NCBI GenBank assembly: GCA_900767015.1
Contig: CAAFXQ010000162.1
Coordinates: 1-19,696, forward strand
Direction: 5' to 3'
Length of the DNA stretch: 19,696 nucleotides
Origin: Clostridia bacterium
Lineage (GTDB): Bacteria > Bacillota > Clostridia > Oscillospirales > Acutalibacteraceae
Each line of letters begins with the position of its first letter. Within the stretch, counting starts at the first letter, position 1. The position numbers and the translations under genes are program-made. The notes under the pieces are model-generated. The model was given only the letters and a program-made list of their open reading frames with translations, was not told the DNA's origin and searched no databases. Shown here piece after piece: positions 1 through 5,587 of the stretch.

Positions 1-1
1 A

Positions 2-790
2 GCCGCACCGGGGATTTTCTCCGACTTTGAGACTCAGTACGGAAAATACACCGATACCTTTACCTTTGATATTCCCGAAAGCGAAGAATCCGACGGACTT
101 CGTGAAAGCGTCGAGCTGCTGGCGCTGACGCCGGACTGCGCCGAACGGGTGGCGGAGTTTGCACTGATCGAAAGCATGAATCTGTCCTCGGCGGAGATTA
201 AAAAGATTGTAAGCGACCCCGAAAAAAGAAAGCAGATTATCGCCGAGGCGGTTTCTCTTACAAGAAGCCGTGCGCTCGAAGCGGTTTGCTGTACCGTCCG
301 CTTCAACGACGTTTCGCTTTCGACGCTTACGCATTTTACCCGTCATCGGATTCAGAACATCGGAATTCCGTCACTGGTATCCTGCAAGAGAGACAGCTAT
401 ATTATTCCCGAAAGCGTAAAGGATAACGAAAGTCTTCTTGATAAATATATTTCGGCTTTTGACCAAACCGCCGTTTTGTACGAAAAAATGCGGGCGAAAG
501 GCTATTCGGACGGAGAGACCGTTTACTGCCTTTTAAGCGGCAACACGCTTGACTTTGTGACGACGATGAACGGACGGGAGCTTCTTTTATTTATGAAGCT
601 TCGTACCTGTAACCGTGCACAATGGGAGATCCGGAATTTTTCCGTTGAGCTTTTACGAAAGCTTCGCAAGGCTGAGCCCGAGCTCTTCTCGCTTTACGGC
701 CCGAGCTGTTACTCGACGGGTGTCTGCCCCGAGGGGAAGCTTACCTGCGGAAAAGCCGCCGAGGTCAGAAAAGCCTTTTCCATATTATAA
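2..790 (+). CDS. Divergent ThyX-like (FAD-dependent thymidylate synthase family) protein, 5'-partial
   Basis: The frame is open from base 2 with no ATG, GTG or TTG before the GTG at 149, so the start lies upstream of the window; 262 residues are visible. ThyX enzymes methylate dUMP to dTMP using FAD, NADPH and methylenetetrahydrofolate. The N-terminal ThyX strand-helix pattern (VELLALTPD) begins near base 104. The signature RHR-X7-S lies at 341-373 (RHRIQNIGIPS), and the C-terminal dUMP-binding pattern is seen as NGRELLLFMKLR...AQWEIR at 569-634. Compared by eye with the Thermotoga enzyme, Ser88, Asn163 and Arg174 equivalents are kept, but the positions of Glu86, Arg90, Arg147 and Asn169 are Ile, Val, Val and Leu. 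The C-terminus carries three cysteines (CYSTGVC...TC). At least 35 residues precede the domain, so it may be the second half of a tandem or fused protein. Family call is good; catalytic activity is doubtful. Confidence 0.72.
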   Translation, partial: AAPGIFSDFETQYGKYTDTFTFDIPESEESDGLRESVELLALTPDCAERVAEFALIESMNLSSAEIKKIVSDPEKRKQIIAEAVSLTRSRALEAVCCTVRFNDVSLSTLTHFTRHRIQNIGIPSLVSCKRDSYIIPESVKDNESLLDKYISAFDQTAVLYEKMRAKGYSDGETVYCLLSGNTLDFVTTMNGRELLLFMKLRTCNRAQWEIRNFSVELLRKLRKAEPELFSLYGPSCYSTGVCPEGKLTCGKAAEVRKAFSIL

Positions 791-805
791 GCAAAAGTAT
801 AAGCA

Positions 806-846
806 AACGCCGTCCGATCGACCCGGGCGGCGTTCTTGCCACTTTT
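806..846 (+). terminator. Intrinsic terminator between convergent thyX-like and small gene
   Basis: A 7-bp stem (aacgccg at 806-812 with cggcgtt at 828-834) is followed by a short spacer and five T residues at 842-846. It sits 16 bases after the ThyX-like stop and just past the 3' end of the minus-strand small gene, so it may serve both directions. The T tract is short and displaced from the stem, so efficiency is uncertain. Confidence 0.5.
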
Positions 847-850
847 TCTC

Positions 851-1024
851 TTATATGCGTTCCGCTCTTTCTTCGCAAATGCCTTTCTGCGTTGCAATTG
901 TTGCCAGTGTGTCGCCGAGCTGTGTGAGAACGGCTCCGAGCAAATTCAGCTCGTCAACGGTCAGTTTACCGGCTAACATATTCGCAATTGCGGTTATCGA
1001 CGCCGTCAGTTCGCAAGGATTCAT
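851..1024 (-). CDS. Small conserved protein, DUF6774-like, 57 residues
   Basis: The start ATG at 1024 is set by a strong ribosome binding site (ggaggtg at 1029-1035 on the minus strand, 4-5 bases from the ATG); an in-frame upstream extension to 1111 has no such signal. The product begins MNPCELTASITAIANML and continues as an amphipathic helix (LTVDELNLLGAVLTQLGDTLATIAT), ending in a charged tail. This matches my memory of the short clostridial DUF6774 proteins, which start MNPCEL and carry the LLxxxxxQLGDTLATI segment; their function is unknown to me. There is no signal peptide or clear membrane segment, so it is presumably cytosolic. The gene stands alone and is convergent with the ThyX-like gene. 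Its ribosome binding site lies inside a perfect 8-bp hairpin, which suggests translational control. Confidence 0.66.
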   Translation of the reverse strand: MNPCELTASITAIANMLAGKLTVDELNLLGAVLTQLGDTLATIATQKGICEERAERI

Positions 1025-1032
1025 TTCATCAC

Positions 1033-1067
1033 CTCCGGCAGTAGCAGTATATGCCGGAGCTTTTTTT
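1033..1067 (+). terminator. Perfect hairpin plus T7 on the plus strand; contains the RBS of the minus-strand gene
   Basis: A perfect 8-bp inverted repeat (ctccggca 1033-1040, tgccggag 1052-1059) with an 11-base loop is followed by c and seven T residues at 1061-1067. Read on the plus strand it is a textbook intrinsic terminator, though the nearest plus-strand gene ends 240 bases upstream. Read on the minus strand the same stem pairs part of the GGAGG of the DUF6774-like gene and could hide it from the ribosome. Confidence 0.55.
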
Positions 1068-1087
1068 ATGGCAACCTCTAAAAACAT

Positions 1088-1214
1088 CCCGGCATTTGTC
1101 ATAATGCCCAACTAATGCCGTCTTTGTCGTTAAAAATCCTTGAAATACACAGAGTATTCCTGCTTCATTTTGCCTAAAAGCCGACATCATTTGGGCACTA
1201 TGCCAAACGCCTTG
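1088..1214. repeat. Long imperfect inverted repeat (MITE-like or structured RNA)
   Basis: The arm at 1091-1111 and the arm at 1191-1211 match in inverted orientation at 18 of 21 positions. The match extends inward and outward to about 26 of 35. In a minus-strand RNA four of the mismatches become G-U pairs, so the fold is better on that strand. The centre has a small dyad (aatac/gtatt around 1144-1158). No open reading frame of note is inside. It lies just 5' of the minus-strand small gene, so it could be a decayed mobile element or part of that gene's leader. Confidence 0.45.
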
Positions 1215-1293
1215 AGATTTTAGAGCTTGCCTATGACAACCGACGGCTTGCCTGTGAAAGGTCTGTACTTTTCAGAATTTTTTGCCGCACAAC

Positions 1294-1322
1294 TTGACAA
1301 TATCGAGTAACGATATTATAAT
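1294..1322 (+). promoter_or_regulatory. Consensus promoter of the padR-DUF2812 operon
   Basis: A perfect -35 TTGACA (1294-1299) and a perfect -10 TATAAT (1317-1322) are separated by 17 bp. They lie 54 bases upstream of the PadR start codon. A promoter this close to consensus implies that repression, not weak initiation, sets expression. Confidence 0.88.
1299..1317. promoter_or_regulatory. PadR operator 1 (perfect palindrome between -35 and -10)
   Basis: The sequence aatatcg-N5-cgatatt is a perfect 7-bp inverted repeat filling the spacer between the -35 and -10 boxes. A bound dimer there would block RNA polymerase. A near copy lies 34 bp downstream, and the gene that follows encodes a PadR regulator, so autorepression is the natural reading. 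Confidence 0.75.
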
Positions 1323-1332
1323 GAAACCGTGA

Positions 1333-1351
1333 AATATCGTGTAACGATAAT
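1333..1351. promoter_or_regulatory. PadR operator 2 (near-perfect palindrome downstream of -10)
   Basis: The sequence aatatcg-N5-cgataat repeats operator 1, with the same left half and the same gtaa within the spacer and one break in symmetry in the right half. Its centre is 34 bp from that of operator 1 and it lies over the probable transcription start and early leader. Confidence 0.7.
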
Positions 1352-1375
1352 CCGACGGGAAAGGAGGGCGGCACG

Positions 1376-1693
1376 ATGCCACGAAAAGCTTTGCAGACTT
1401 TGTCAGAGCCGATGTATTATGTTTTGCTTGCGCTGACAAAGGAGCGGTATGGAGCCGAGATTATGAACGCCGTAAAAGAGATTTCCGGCTCACGGGTCAC
1501 AATTGGTCCGGGCACGCTTTATACCATGCTTGATAAGTTCGCCCAGAACGGACTGATCCGGCGAACGGACGCAACTTTGGGCACAAAACGCTACATCATC
1601 ACCGAAAACGGCAAAGCCGCTCTTCGGGAGGAATATGAAAGACTCAGCCGCCTGTCAAACGACGGCAGGGAGATTATGGAGGGACTGAGATGA
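1376..1693 (+). CDS. PadR-family transcriptional regulator
   Basis: A 105-residue protein with the winged-helix architecture of the short PadR (subfamily 2) regulators. The N-terminal helix and helix-turn-helix (SEPMYYVLLALTKERYGAEI) are followed by the PadR signature region VTIGPGTLYTMLDKFAQNGLI at residues about 41-61, then the wing (TLGTKRYIITENGKAAL) and a C-terminal dimerisation helix. The ATG at 1376 is preceded by aaaggaggg at 1360-1368. Its stop overlaps the next open frame (ATGA at 1690-1693), so it is co-transcribed with the DUF2812 membrane protein, a pairing seen repeatedly in Firmicutes. Known members of this group bind palindromes and are released by ligands or stress; two palindromes lie in its own promoter. 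The inducing signal cannot be read from the sequence. Confidence 0.93.
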   Translation: MPRKALQTLSEPMYYVLLALTKERYGAEIMNAVKEISGSRVTIGPGTLYTMLDKFAQNGLIRRTDATLGTKRYIITENGKAALREEYERLSRLSNDGREIMEGLR

Positions 1694-1707
1694 AAGGAGT
1701 GACTTTT

Positions 1708-3186
1708 GTGGAATTTGAAAACAAGGATAGCGAAAACGCTGTCTACCATTATAATCCCGATTTTGATACCGATATTGATGCCGGTTTCGACCCCGACGAA
1801 TACCGGGAAGAATCCGACTACGAGTACGACCCCGTCAAGCGCACGGTGAATTACGATTATACCGAGCTCACCGCTTTGGAGCAGTACCTTGAAAATGCAG
1901 AAAAAGAGGGGCTTCGGCTTCGGGAGTTTAACCGGAATAAATTTTACTTCGAAAAGAGCGAGCCGAGAACTGTCCGCTATTCCTGCGTGGTTTTTAAGGA
2001 CGAAAGCCGCTCCGACGGGCTGAATAAAGAGTTTGTTGAGCTTTGTAAGGGCGCCGGGTGGAAGCTTGCGGCCTTTGACAAGGAGATCGACGAGTTATAT
2101 ATCTTCCGTACTTTGGACAAAAACGCCGATCCGATTATGACCGACGACCGTCAGACGCTTTCCTTTGCGGCGAGAAAAAATGTGAAAAGAAATATCATTG
2201 AAATGATGGCATGGCCGCTGTTCTATCTTAGCTTTGTTATGGTTGATGTGTTGTCTGACGTCAGTCTGGGCAAATTCACACTTTTTAATTCCGAAAACAT
2301 TACAGATCTTGCGATTTTGCTGATGTGGCTGATTTCTCTGGCTTTTCTTACTACGTTTTTTCTTCGCTGGTACACAAAGCAAAAGCGGCATATCGACAGA
2401 AACGAAAGAATTGAGTTTTTAGATATCAGACAGGCCGAAAAACAATACCGTATCAAAAACGCTGTATATACTTGCGGTTGTATGCTGCTTTTCGGGGTGT
2501 ATATTTATTTTGACGGCGGATATTTTGATACTTCCTACCGTGCGGTTTGCAGTATGTTCTTTTCTTTGCCTGCCGCCATTTTCGTTTATGCCGCCCTGAC
2601 CGGCAAAGGCTTTGACCTGCCGCTTTATCAATATCGAAGAAGACGGGCTCTTGCCGTGCTTAGTGCGGTGTGCGTGTTCGCCGCCGTTTCGGCTGTGTCA
2701 ATTCTGACAGGAAATGCCCTGTCCGCTTCGGTAAAGGACAAAATGCTGACGAAAGAAGAAGCACTGGTTTCTGTTTCCAACTTCGGCTGCGACAAACAGA
2801 CGGCGGAAGATTCATTCGATTGTGACGCAACAAGATTCTTTCAGAAGTATACTGTAATATCCTATTGCGCAGACGATGCCTGTGAAAATGACGTCTGGGA
2901 GATCCGGTATCAGGTTTTTGTCAGCGACAGCCCATCAATGAGAAACCACTATATTGAAAATGCCGTTTCGGATATGGAATACAAAAACACTATTAAGCTT
3001 GATAAGTCCGACGAAAAATGGGACGAGGTATATTACTGTGAATACAAAGACGGTGTGACGGGCGAAATCCGCAGAGTTGACCGTATGACCGTTAAGGGGA
3101 ACACGGTGATATATCCGACATATCTGCCCGACAGCGAAGCCGGAGCCTTTTTCGATCTGCTTTACAGCCGGCTTTTTACTAACTGA
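1708..3186 (+). CDS. DUF2812 domain membrane protein
   Basis: The start is taken as GTG 1708 because aaaggag at 1692-1698 sits nine bases before it. The alternative ATG at 1690 overlaps the PadR stop but has no ribosome binding site of its own. The product has 492 residues. After an acidic, Tyr/Asp-rich N-terminus comes a DUF2812-type domain, about residues 50-140 (TALEQYLENAEKEGLRLREF, then YFEKSEPRTVRYSCVVF and GAGWKLAAF). Five hydrophobic segments follow (WPLFYLSFVMVDVL, LAILLMWLISLAFLTTFFL, TCGCMLLFGVYIYF, FFSLPAAIFVYAAL, VLSAVCVFAAVSAVSIL). A soluble domain of about 150 residues with four cysteines closes the protein, probably outside the cell given five crossings. DUF2812 proteins paired with PadR are common but their function is unknown; membrane sensing or stress is inference. 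Confidence 0.82.
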   Translation: MEFENKDSENAVYHYNPDFDTDIDAGFDPDEYREESDYEYDPVKRTVNYDYTELTALEQYLENAEKEGLRLREFNRNKFYFEKSEPRTVRYSCVVFKDESRSDGLNKEFVELCKGAGWKLAAFDKEIDELYIFRTLDKNADPIMTDDRQTLSFAARKNVKRNIIEMMAWPLFYLSFVMVDVLSDVSLGKFTLFNSENITDLAILLMWLISLAFLTTFFLRWYTKQKRHIDRNERIEFLDIRQAEKQYRIKNAVYTCGCMLLFGVYIYFDGGYFDTSYRAVCSMFFSLPAAIFVYAALTGKGFDLPLYQYRRRRALAVLSAVCVFAAVSAVSILTGNALSASVKDKMLTKEEALVSVSNFGCDKQTAEDSFDCDATRFFQKYTVISYCADDACENDVWEIRYQVFVSDSPSMRNHYIENAVSDMEYKNTIKLDKSDEKWDEVYYCEYKDGVTGEIRRVDRMTVKGNTVIYPTYLPDSEAGAFFDLLYSRLFTN

Positions 3187-3254
3187 CCGTTGTTTTTTTC
3201 CTCTTTTTCCTGTACACTACCTATAAATGATAAAGCAAAGGAGATCCGAAGAAA

Positions 3255-3511
3255 ATGAAACGCTTTCAAAACGCTAAAAAAATCCTCAGTGCGGCTCTTA
3301 CGGTGGCGTGTCAAAGGTCAAGGAATTTTTACGCCTGACGGTCGAGATTGATGCGGGCAACGAATACGGACCGCACGGACAGAAGATCGGTTCTTTCAGC
3401 GGAGAAAACAGCGACTTTCTTATTGACTACGTCAAGGTGTGGCAGAACGAAAACTACGAGCCGAATATCCGGGCGGACAGCGATTTCGGCGGCGAACTCG
3501 ACTTAAAATAA
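3255..3511 (+). pseudogene. Remnant of a secreted GH16-like glycoside hydrolase
   Basis: A start ATG at 3255 with a good ribosome binding site (aaaggag at 3237-3243) opens a signal-peptide-like frame (MKRFQNAKKILSAALTVA) that stops at 3338. In another frame, from about 3299 to 3511, runs a peptide ending in the C-terminal strands of a concanavalin-type glycosidase: GGVSKVKEF, LRLTVEIDAGNEYGPHG, then DFLIDYVKVWQNENYEP. The [VL]DYV+V[WY]Q pattern is typical of GH16 endo-beta-glucanases. Only the two ends of a gene that would normally exceed 250 residues are left, joined out of frame. The simplest reading is a large internal deletion at about 3300. A TTGTTT-N17-TACACT element at 3190-3218 may be its old promoter. 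The GH16 assignment rests on the tail alone. Confidence 0.6.
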
Positions 3512-3536
3512 ACTTCTGAAAACTTTGAAAAAACTC

Positions 3537-3565
3537 TTGACGGAAACGTCAATGTGTGGTAGAAT
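3537..3565 (+). promoter_or_regulatory. Promoter of rpmG-secE-nusG
   Basis: TTGACG (3537-3542) and TAGAAT (3560-3565) with a 17-bp spacer lie 110 bases before rpmG. The spacer begins with a short dyad (gacggaaacgtc). Confidence 0.8.
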
Positions 3566-3674
3566 CAATCTACCTCTTGTAGAGGGCTTTATTTTTGTGC
3601 CCTTTAACGGAGGGAGGTCTTACGTTCGGACAACCTGTCCGAAACCAAATAATCCTATAATGGAGGTGCCGTTC
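3566..3674 (+). promoter_or_regulatory. Structured 5' leader of rpmG
   Basis: About 100 bases of leader follow the promoter. They contain a small stem (tctac/gtaga near 3567-3581), a possible agggc/gccct stem near 3580-3605, and a perfect 8-bp hairpin (ttcggaca 3625-3632, tgtccgaa 3636-3643). The rpmG ribosome binding site ggaggtg (3662-3668) follows. I do not recognise the leader as a named family; it has no terminator-like U tract. Confidence 0.4.
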
Positions 3675-3824
3675 ATGAGAGTACGCGTTACTTTGGCTTG
3701 CACCGAGTGTAAGCAGCGCAACTACAACACTATGAAAAACAAAAAGAATAGTCCTGACAGGCTGGAGATGAACAAGTACTGCAGATTCTGCAGGAAGCAC
3801 ACTCTCCACAGAGAAACAAAATAA
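3675..3824 (+). CDS. rpmG: 50S ribosomal protein L33
   Basis: A 49-residue protein of the large ribosomal subunit (MRVRVTLACTECKQRNY...). The ATG at 3675 is chosen over upstream in-frame starts because ggaggtg at 3662-3668 precedes it and the protein then has the usual L33 length. It is the zinc-binding (C+) type: two CxxC pairs, CTEC at residues 9-12 and CRFC near residues 36-39, bracket the conserved NYNTMKNKKN...RLEMNKYC segment. It is first in the rpmG-secE-nusG transcription unit, the standard order in Firmicutes, with secE beginning 18 bases after its stop. Confidence 0.96.
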   Translation: MRVRVTLACTECKQRNYNTMKNKKNSPDRLEMNKYCRFCRKHTLHRETK

Positions 3825-3842
3825 TACGGGGAGGTAACGTTA

Positions 3843-4391
3843 ATGGCTGACAAGGAAAAGAAATCCGGCAAGGCCTCCGAGGTTGACAAGACCGCAACCG
3901 GCGAGAGCAAAGCTGCCGAGAAGGTTGCCAAGGCCGCAAAAGGCTCCGGCAAGAAGTCAGATAAGCCGAACGTTTTCGTTCGTATGGGCAAGGGTGCGAA
4001 ACGCTTCTTCAAGGATTTCAAAGGGGAGTCCAAAAAGATCGTCTGGCCCGACGCCAAAACCGTTCTCAAAAGTACAGGTGTTGTAATCCTTGTGGTTGCA
4101 ATCGTTTCAGTTGTCATCTTCGGAATCGATCAGGGACTTTCCGCCGGTATCACAGGCCTGAAGAAGCTTGCGAGCCGTGAGGATACAACGACTTCCGCCG
4201 AGGCGACAACCGCCGACGAGCACGATCACGACCACGAAGAAGACGAAAGCGCAACAACAACCGCTTCCGCCGAAAAGGATACGACGACCGAAAAATCCGA
4301 GGAAAGCACGACTGAAGCCGAAAAAACAACGGCTGAAGAAACCACTGCCGAGGAAACAACGGTTGCCGAAACAACACAAAAGGCTGAATAA
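3843..4391 (+). CDS. secE: Preprotein translocase subunit SecE with long acidic/Thr-rich C-terminal tail
   Basis: SecE clamps the SecYG channel in the membrane. The core is clear: a cytoplasmic amphipathic helix (FFKDFKGESKKIVWPDAKTV, residues 55-74) followed by one membrane helix (TGVVILVVAIVSVVIFGID, about 78-96). It lies between rpmG and nusG as expected. The ATG at 3843 follows ggggaggt. At 182 residues it is much longer than the usual 60-130. A Lys/Ala-rich N-terminal segment (1-50) is common, but residues 112-182 form an extra low-complexity tail of Thr, Glu, Ala and Ser, with a His/Asp/Glu cluster (EHDHDHEEDE, 126-135) and repeated TTAEE units. With the usual SecE topology the tail would be outside the cell. 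Codon use in the tail (aca/acg Thr, gaa/gag Glu) resembles its neighbours, so it is not obviously acquired. Confidence 0.93.
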   Translation: MADKEKKSGKASEVDKTATGESKAAEKVAKAAKGSGKKSDKPNVFVRMGKGAKRFFKDFKGESKKIVWPDAKTVLKSTGVVILVVAIVSVVIFGIDQGLSAGITGLKKLASREDTTTSAEATTADEHDHDHEEDESATTTASAEKDTTTEKSEESTTEAEKTTAEETTAEETTVAETTQKAE

Positions 4392-4414
4392 GCAGCAAGC
4401 AGGAGGTGTAACGA

Positions 4415-4987
4415 TTGGCAGAAAATAACGCCAAATGGTTTGTAGTACACACCTATTCCGGCTACGAAAACAAAGTGGCCTCAAACATTATGACAGTCGT
4501 TGAAAACCGTCAGATGCAGGATCAGATCTTCGAGGTGAAAATCCCGATGGAGACGGTCAAGGAAATCAAAGACGGTAAGGAAAGGGGAGTTGAACACAAG
4601 CTTCTTCCCGGCTACGTTATGGTAAAGGTTGCCTGTGTCTATAAGACCCGGGAGGGCAGCGACACCGAAGAGCTTTCCATGACGGACGACGCCTGGTATG
4701 TGATTCGTAACACAAGAGGCGTCACGGGTTTTGTCGGTCCCGAAAGCAAACCGGTACCTCTGACCGATGAAGAGGTTTATTCCCTCGGAATCGAACAGAG
4801 AAGAATCGAAGTCAACTTCAAGGAAGGAGACCTTGTCAATATTGTTGACGGCTCACTGAGCGGATTTTCCGGAATCGTCAGCAGTATCGACCTTGAAAAC
4901 GAAACGGTCGAGGTTCTTATTTCGATGTTCGGAAGAGAAACGCCCGCCGTCGTCGGTCTCAACGAGGTTGAAGTTGCAACACTTTAA
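4415..4987 (+). CDS. nusG: Transcription termination/antitermination factor NusG
   Basis: The product has 190 residues and starts at TTG 4415 behind aggaggtg (4401-4408); no better start exists before the conserved beginning AKWFVVHTYSGYENKV. The NGN domain (residues about 6-115) includes the hallmark HKLLPGYVMV (61-70) and WYVIRNTRGVTGFVG (94-108). A KOW domain follows (FKEGDLVNIVDGSLSGFSG, 135-153) and the protein ends in the usual beta strands. NusG binds RNA polymerase beneath the clamp, affects pausing and termination, and links to ribosomes. It sits 23 bases after secE, the classical pairing. The NGN domain has a short acidic insert (REGSDTEELSMTDD, 79-92), which varies between clostridial NusG proteins. 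Confidence 0.97.
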   Translation: MAENNAKWFVVHTYSGYENKVASNIMTVVENRQMQDQIFEVKIPMETVKEIKDGKERGVEHKLLPGYVMVKVACVYKTREGSDTEELSMTDDAWYVIRNTRGVTGFVGPESKPVPLTDEEVYSLGIEQRRIEVNFKEGDLVNIVDGSLSGFSGIVSSIDLENETVEVLISMFGRETPAVVGLNEVEVATL

Positions 4988-5039
4988 TGCGATAATTTGC
5001 GGCATTGCCGTTTAAATTATGCGAGGGGATTTATCCCCT

Positions 5040-5081
5040 GTGGGAGACTTGTCAATTTTCAGTCAAGTCGCCATCAACCAC
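5040..5081 (+). promoter_or_regulatory. L1-operator-like hairpin upstream of rplK
   Basis: Two short helices are separated by an asymmetric internal loop: gtgg (5040-5043) pairs with ccac (5078-5081), and gacttg (5046-5051) with caagtc (5064-5069). The left loop is ga, the right gccatcaa. A related element with the same outer helix and similar loops precedes rplA at 5541-5566. This is the form of site by which L1 represses its own operon. Upstream (4991-5036) are two further stems without U tracts, and no good promoter was found between nusG and rplK. Confidence 0.55.
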
Positions 5082-5105
5082 ATATATTTGGAGGTGCAAA
5101 CAAAA

Positions 5106-5531
5106 ATGGCTCAAAAGGTTGTAGGTTTAATTAAGCTCCAGATTCCCGCAGGTAAGGCAACTCCGGCACCGCCCGTAGGACCGGCTCTCGGTCAGCACGG
5201 TGTCAACATCATGGCCTTCACCAAGGAATTCAACGAGCGCACAAAGAATGACATCGGTCTGATTATCCCCGTTGTCATCACAGTATACGCCGACCACTCA
5301 TTTACTTTCATCACAAAGACTCCGCCGGCGGCTGTTCTTATCAAGAAGGCTTGCGGAATCGAAAGCGGTTCAGGCGTACCCAACAAGACGAAGGTCGCAA
5401 CAATTACCGGTGAGCAGGTTAGAAAGATTGCAGAGCAGAAAATGCGTGACTTAAACGCAGCAAGCATCGAAGCCGCCATGAGCATGATTGCCGGAACGGC
5501 TCGCAGCATGGGCGTTGTAGTCGCTGACTAA
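5106..5531 (+). CDS. rplK: 50S ribosomal protein L11
   Basis: A 141-residue protein, the normal L11 length. The ATG at 5106 follows ggaggtg at 5090-5096; the longer open frame from 5019 has no family support. It begins MAQKVVGLIKLQIPAGKATP, the typical L11 start, and has the PVGPALGQHGVNIMAF motif and the C-terminal RNA-binding domain ending GTARSMGVVV. L11 binds 23S rRNA at the GTPase-associated centre with L10/L12, whose genes follow. An L1-operator-like hairpin lies in its leader, and rplA follows after 56 bases, so rplK-rplA are one unit. Confidence 0.97.
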   Translation: MAQKVVGLIKLQIPAGKATPAPPVGPALGQHGVNIMAFTKEFNERTKNDIGLIIPVVITVYADHSFTFITKTPPAAVLIKKACGIESGSGVPNKTKVATITGEQVRKIAEQKMRDLNAASIEAAMSMIAGTARSMGVVVAD

Positions 5532-5540
5532 CGCTTCCGG

Positions 5541-5566
5541 GTGGGAGGAAAAATCCGATTAACCAC
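5541..5566 (+). promoter_or_regulatory. Second L1-operator-like hairpin upstream of rplA
   Basis: gtgg (5541-5544) pairs with ccac (5563-5566) and gga (5547-5549) with tcc (5554-5556); the internal loop is ga on the left and gattaa on the right. It is a compact version of the element before rplK and ends six bases before the rplA ribosome binding site (aggagg, 5572-5577). Confidence 0.5.
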
Positions 5567-5587
5567 TCTATAGGAGGATATAAGATT

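Noticed and set aside
615..1115. A 166-residue plus-strand frame over the ThyX-like 3' end and the small gene
   Set aside because: It overlaps both better-supported genes, reads through two terminator hairpins, and has low-complexity Ser/Arg/Pro content.
4200..4391. CRISPR or tandem repeat array in the acaacg/gaggaa-rich stretch
   Set aside because: The repetition is codon-level low complexity inside the secE frame; there are no constant repeats with unique spacers.
4107..4484. Minus-strand Cys/Phe/Ser-rich frames opposite the secE tail
   Set aside because: They are the complement of the Thr/Glu/Ala repeat and have no start signals.
5019..5105. N-terminal extension of L11
   Set aside because: It translates the L1-operator-like leader; ATG 5106 has the RBS and gives the standard 141 residues.
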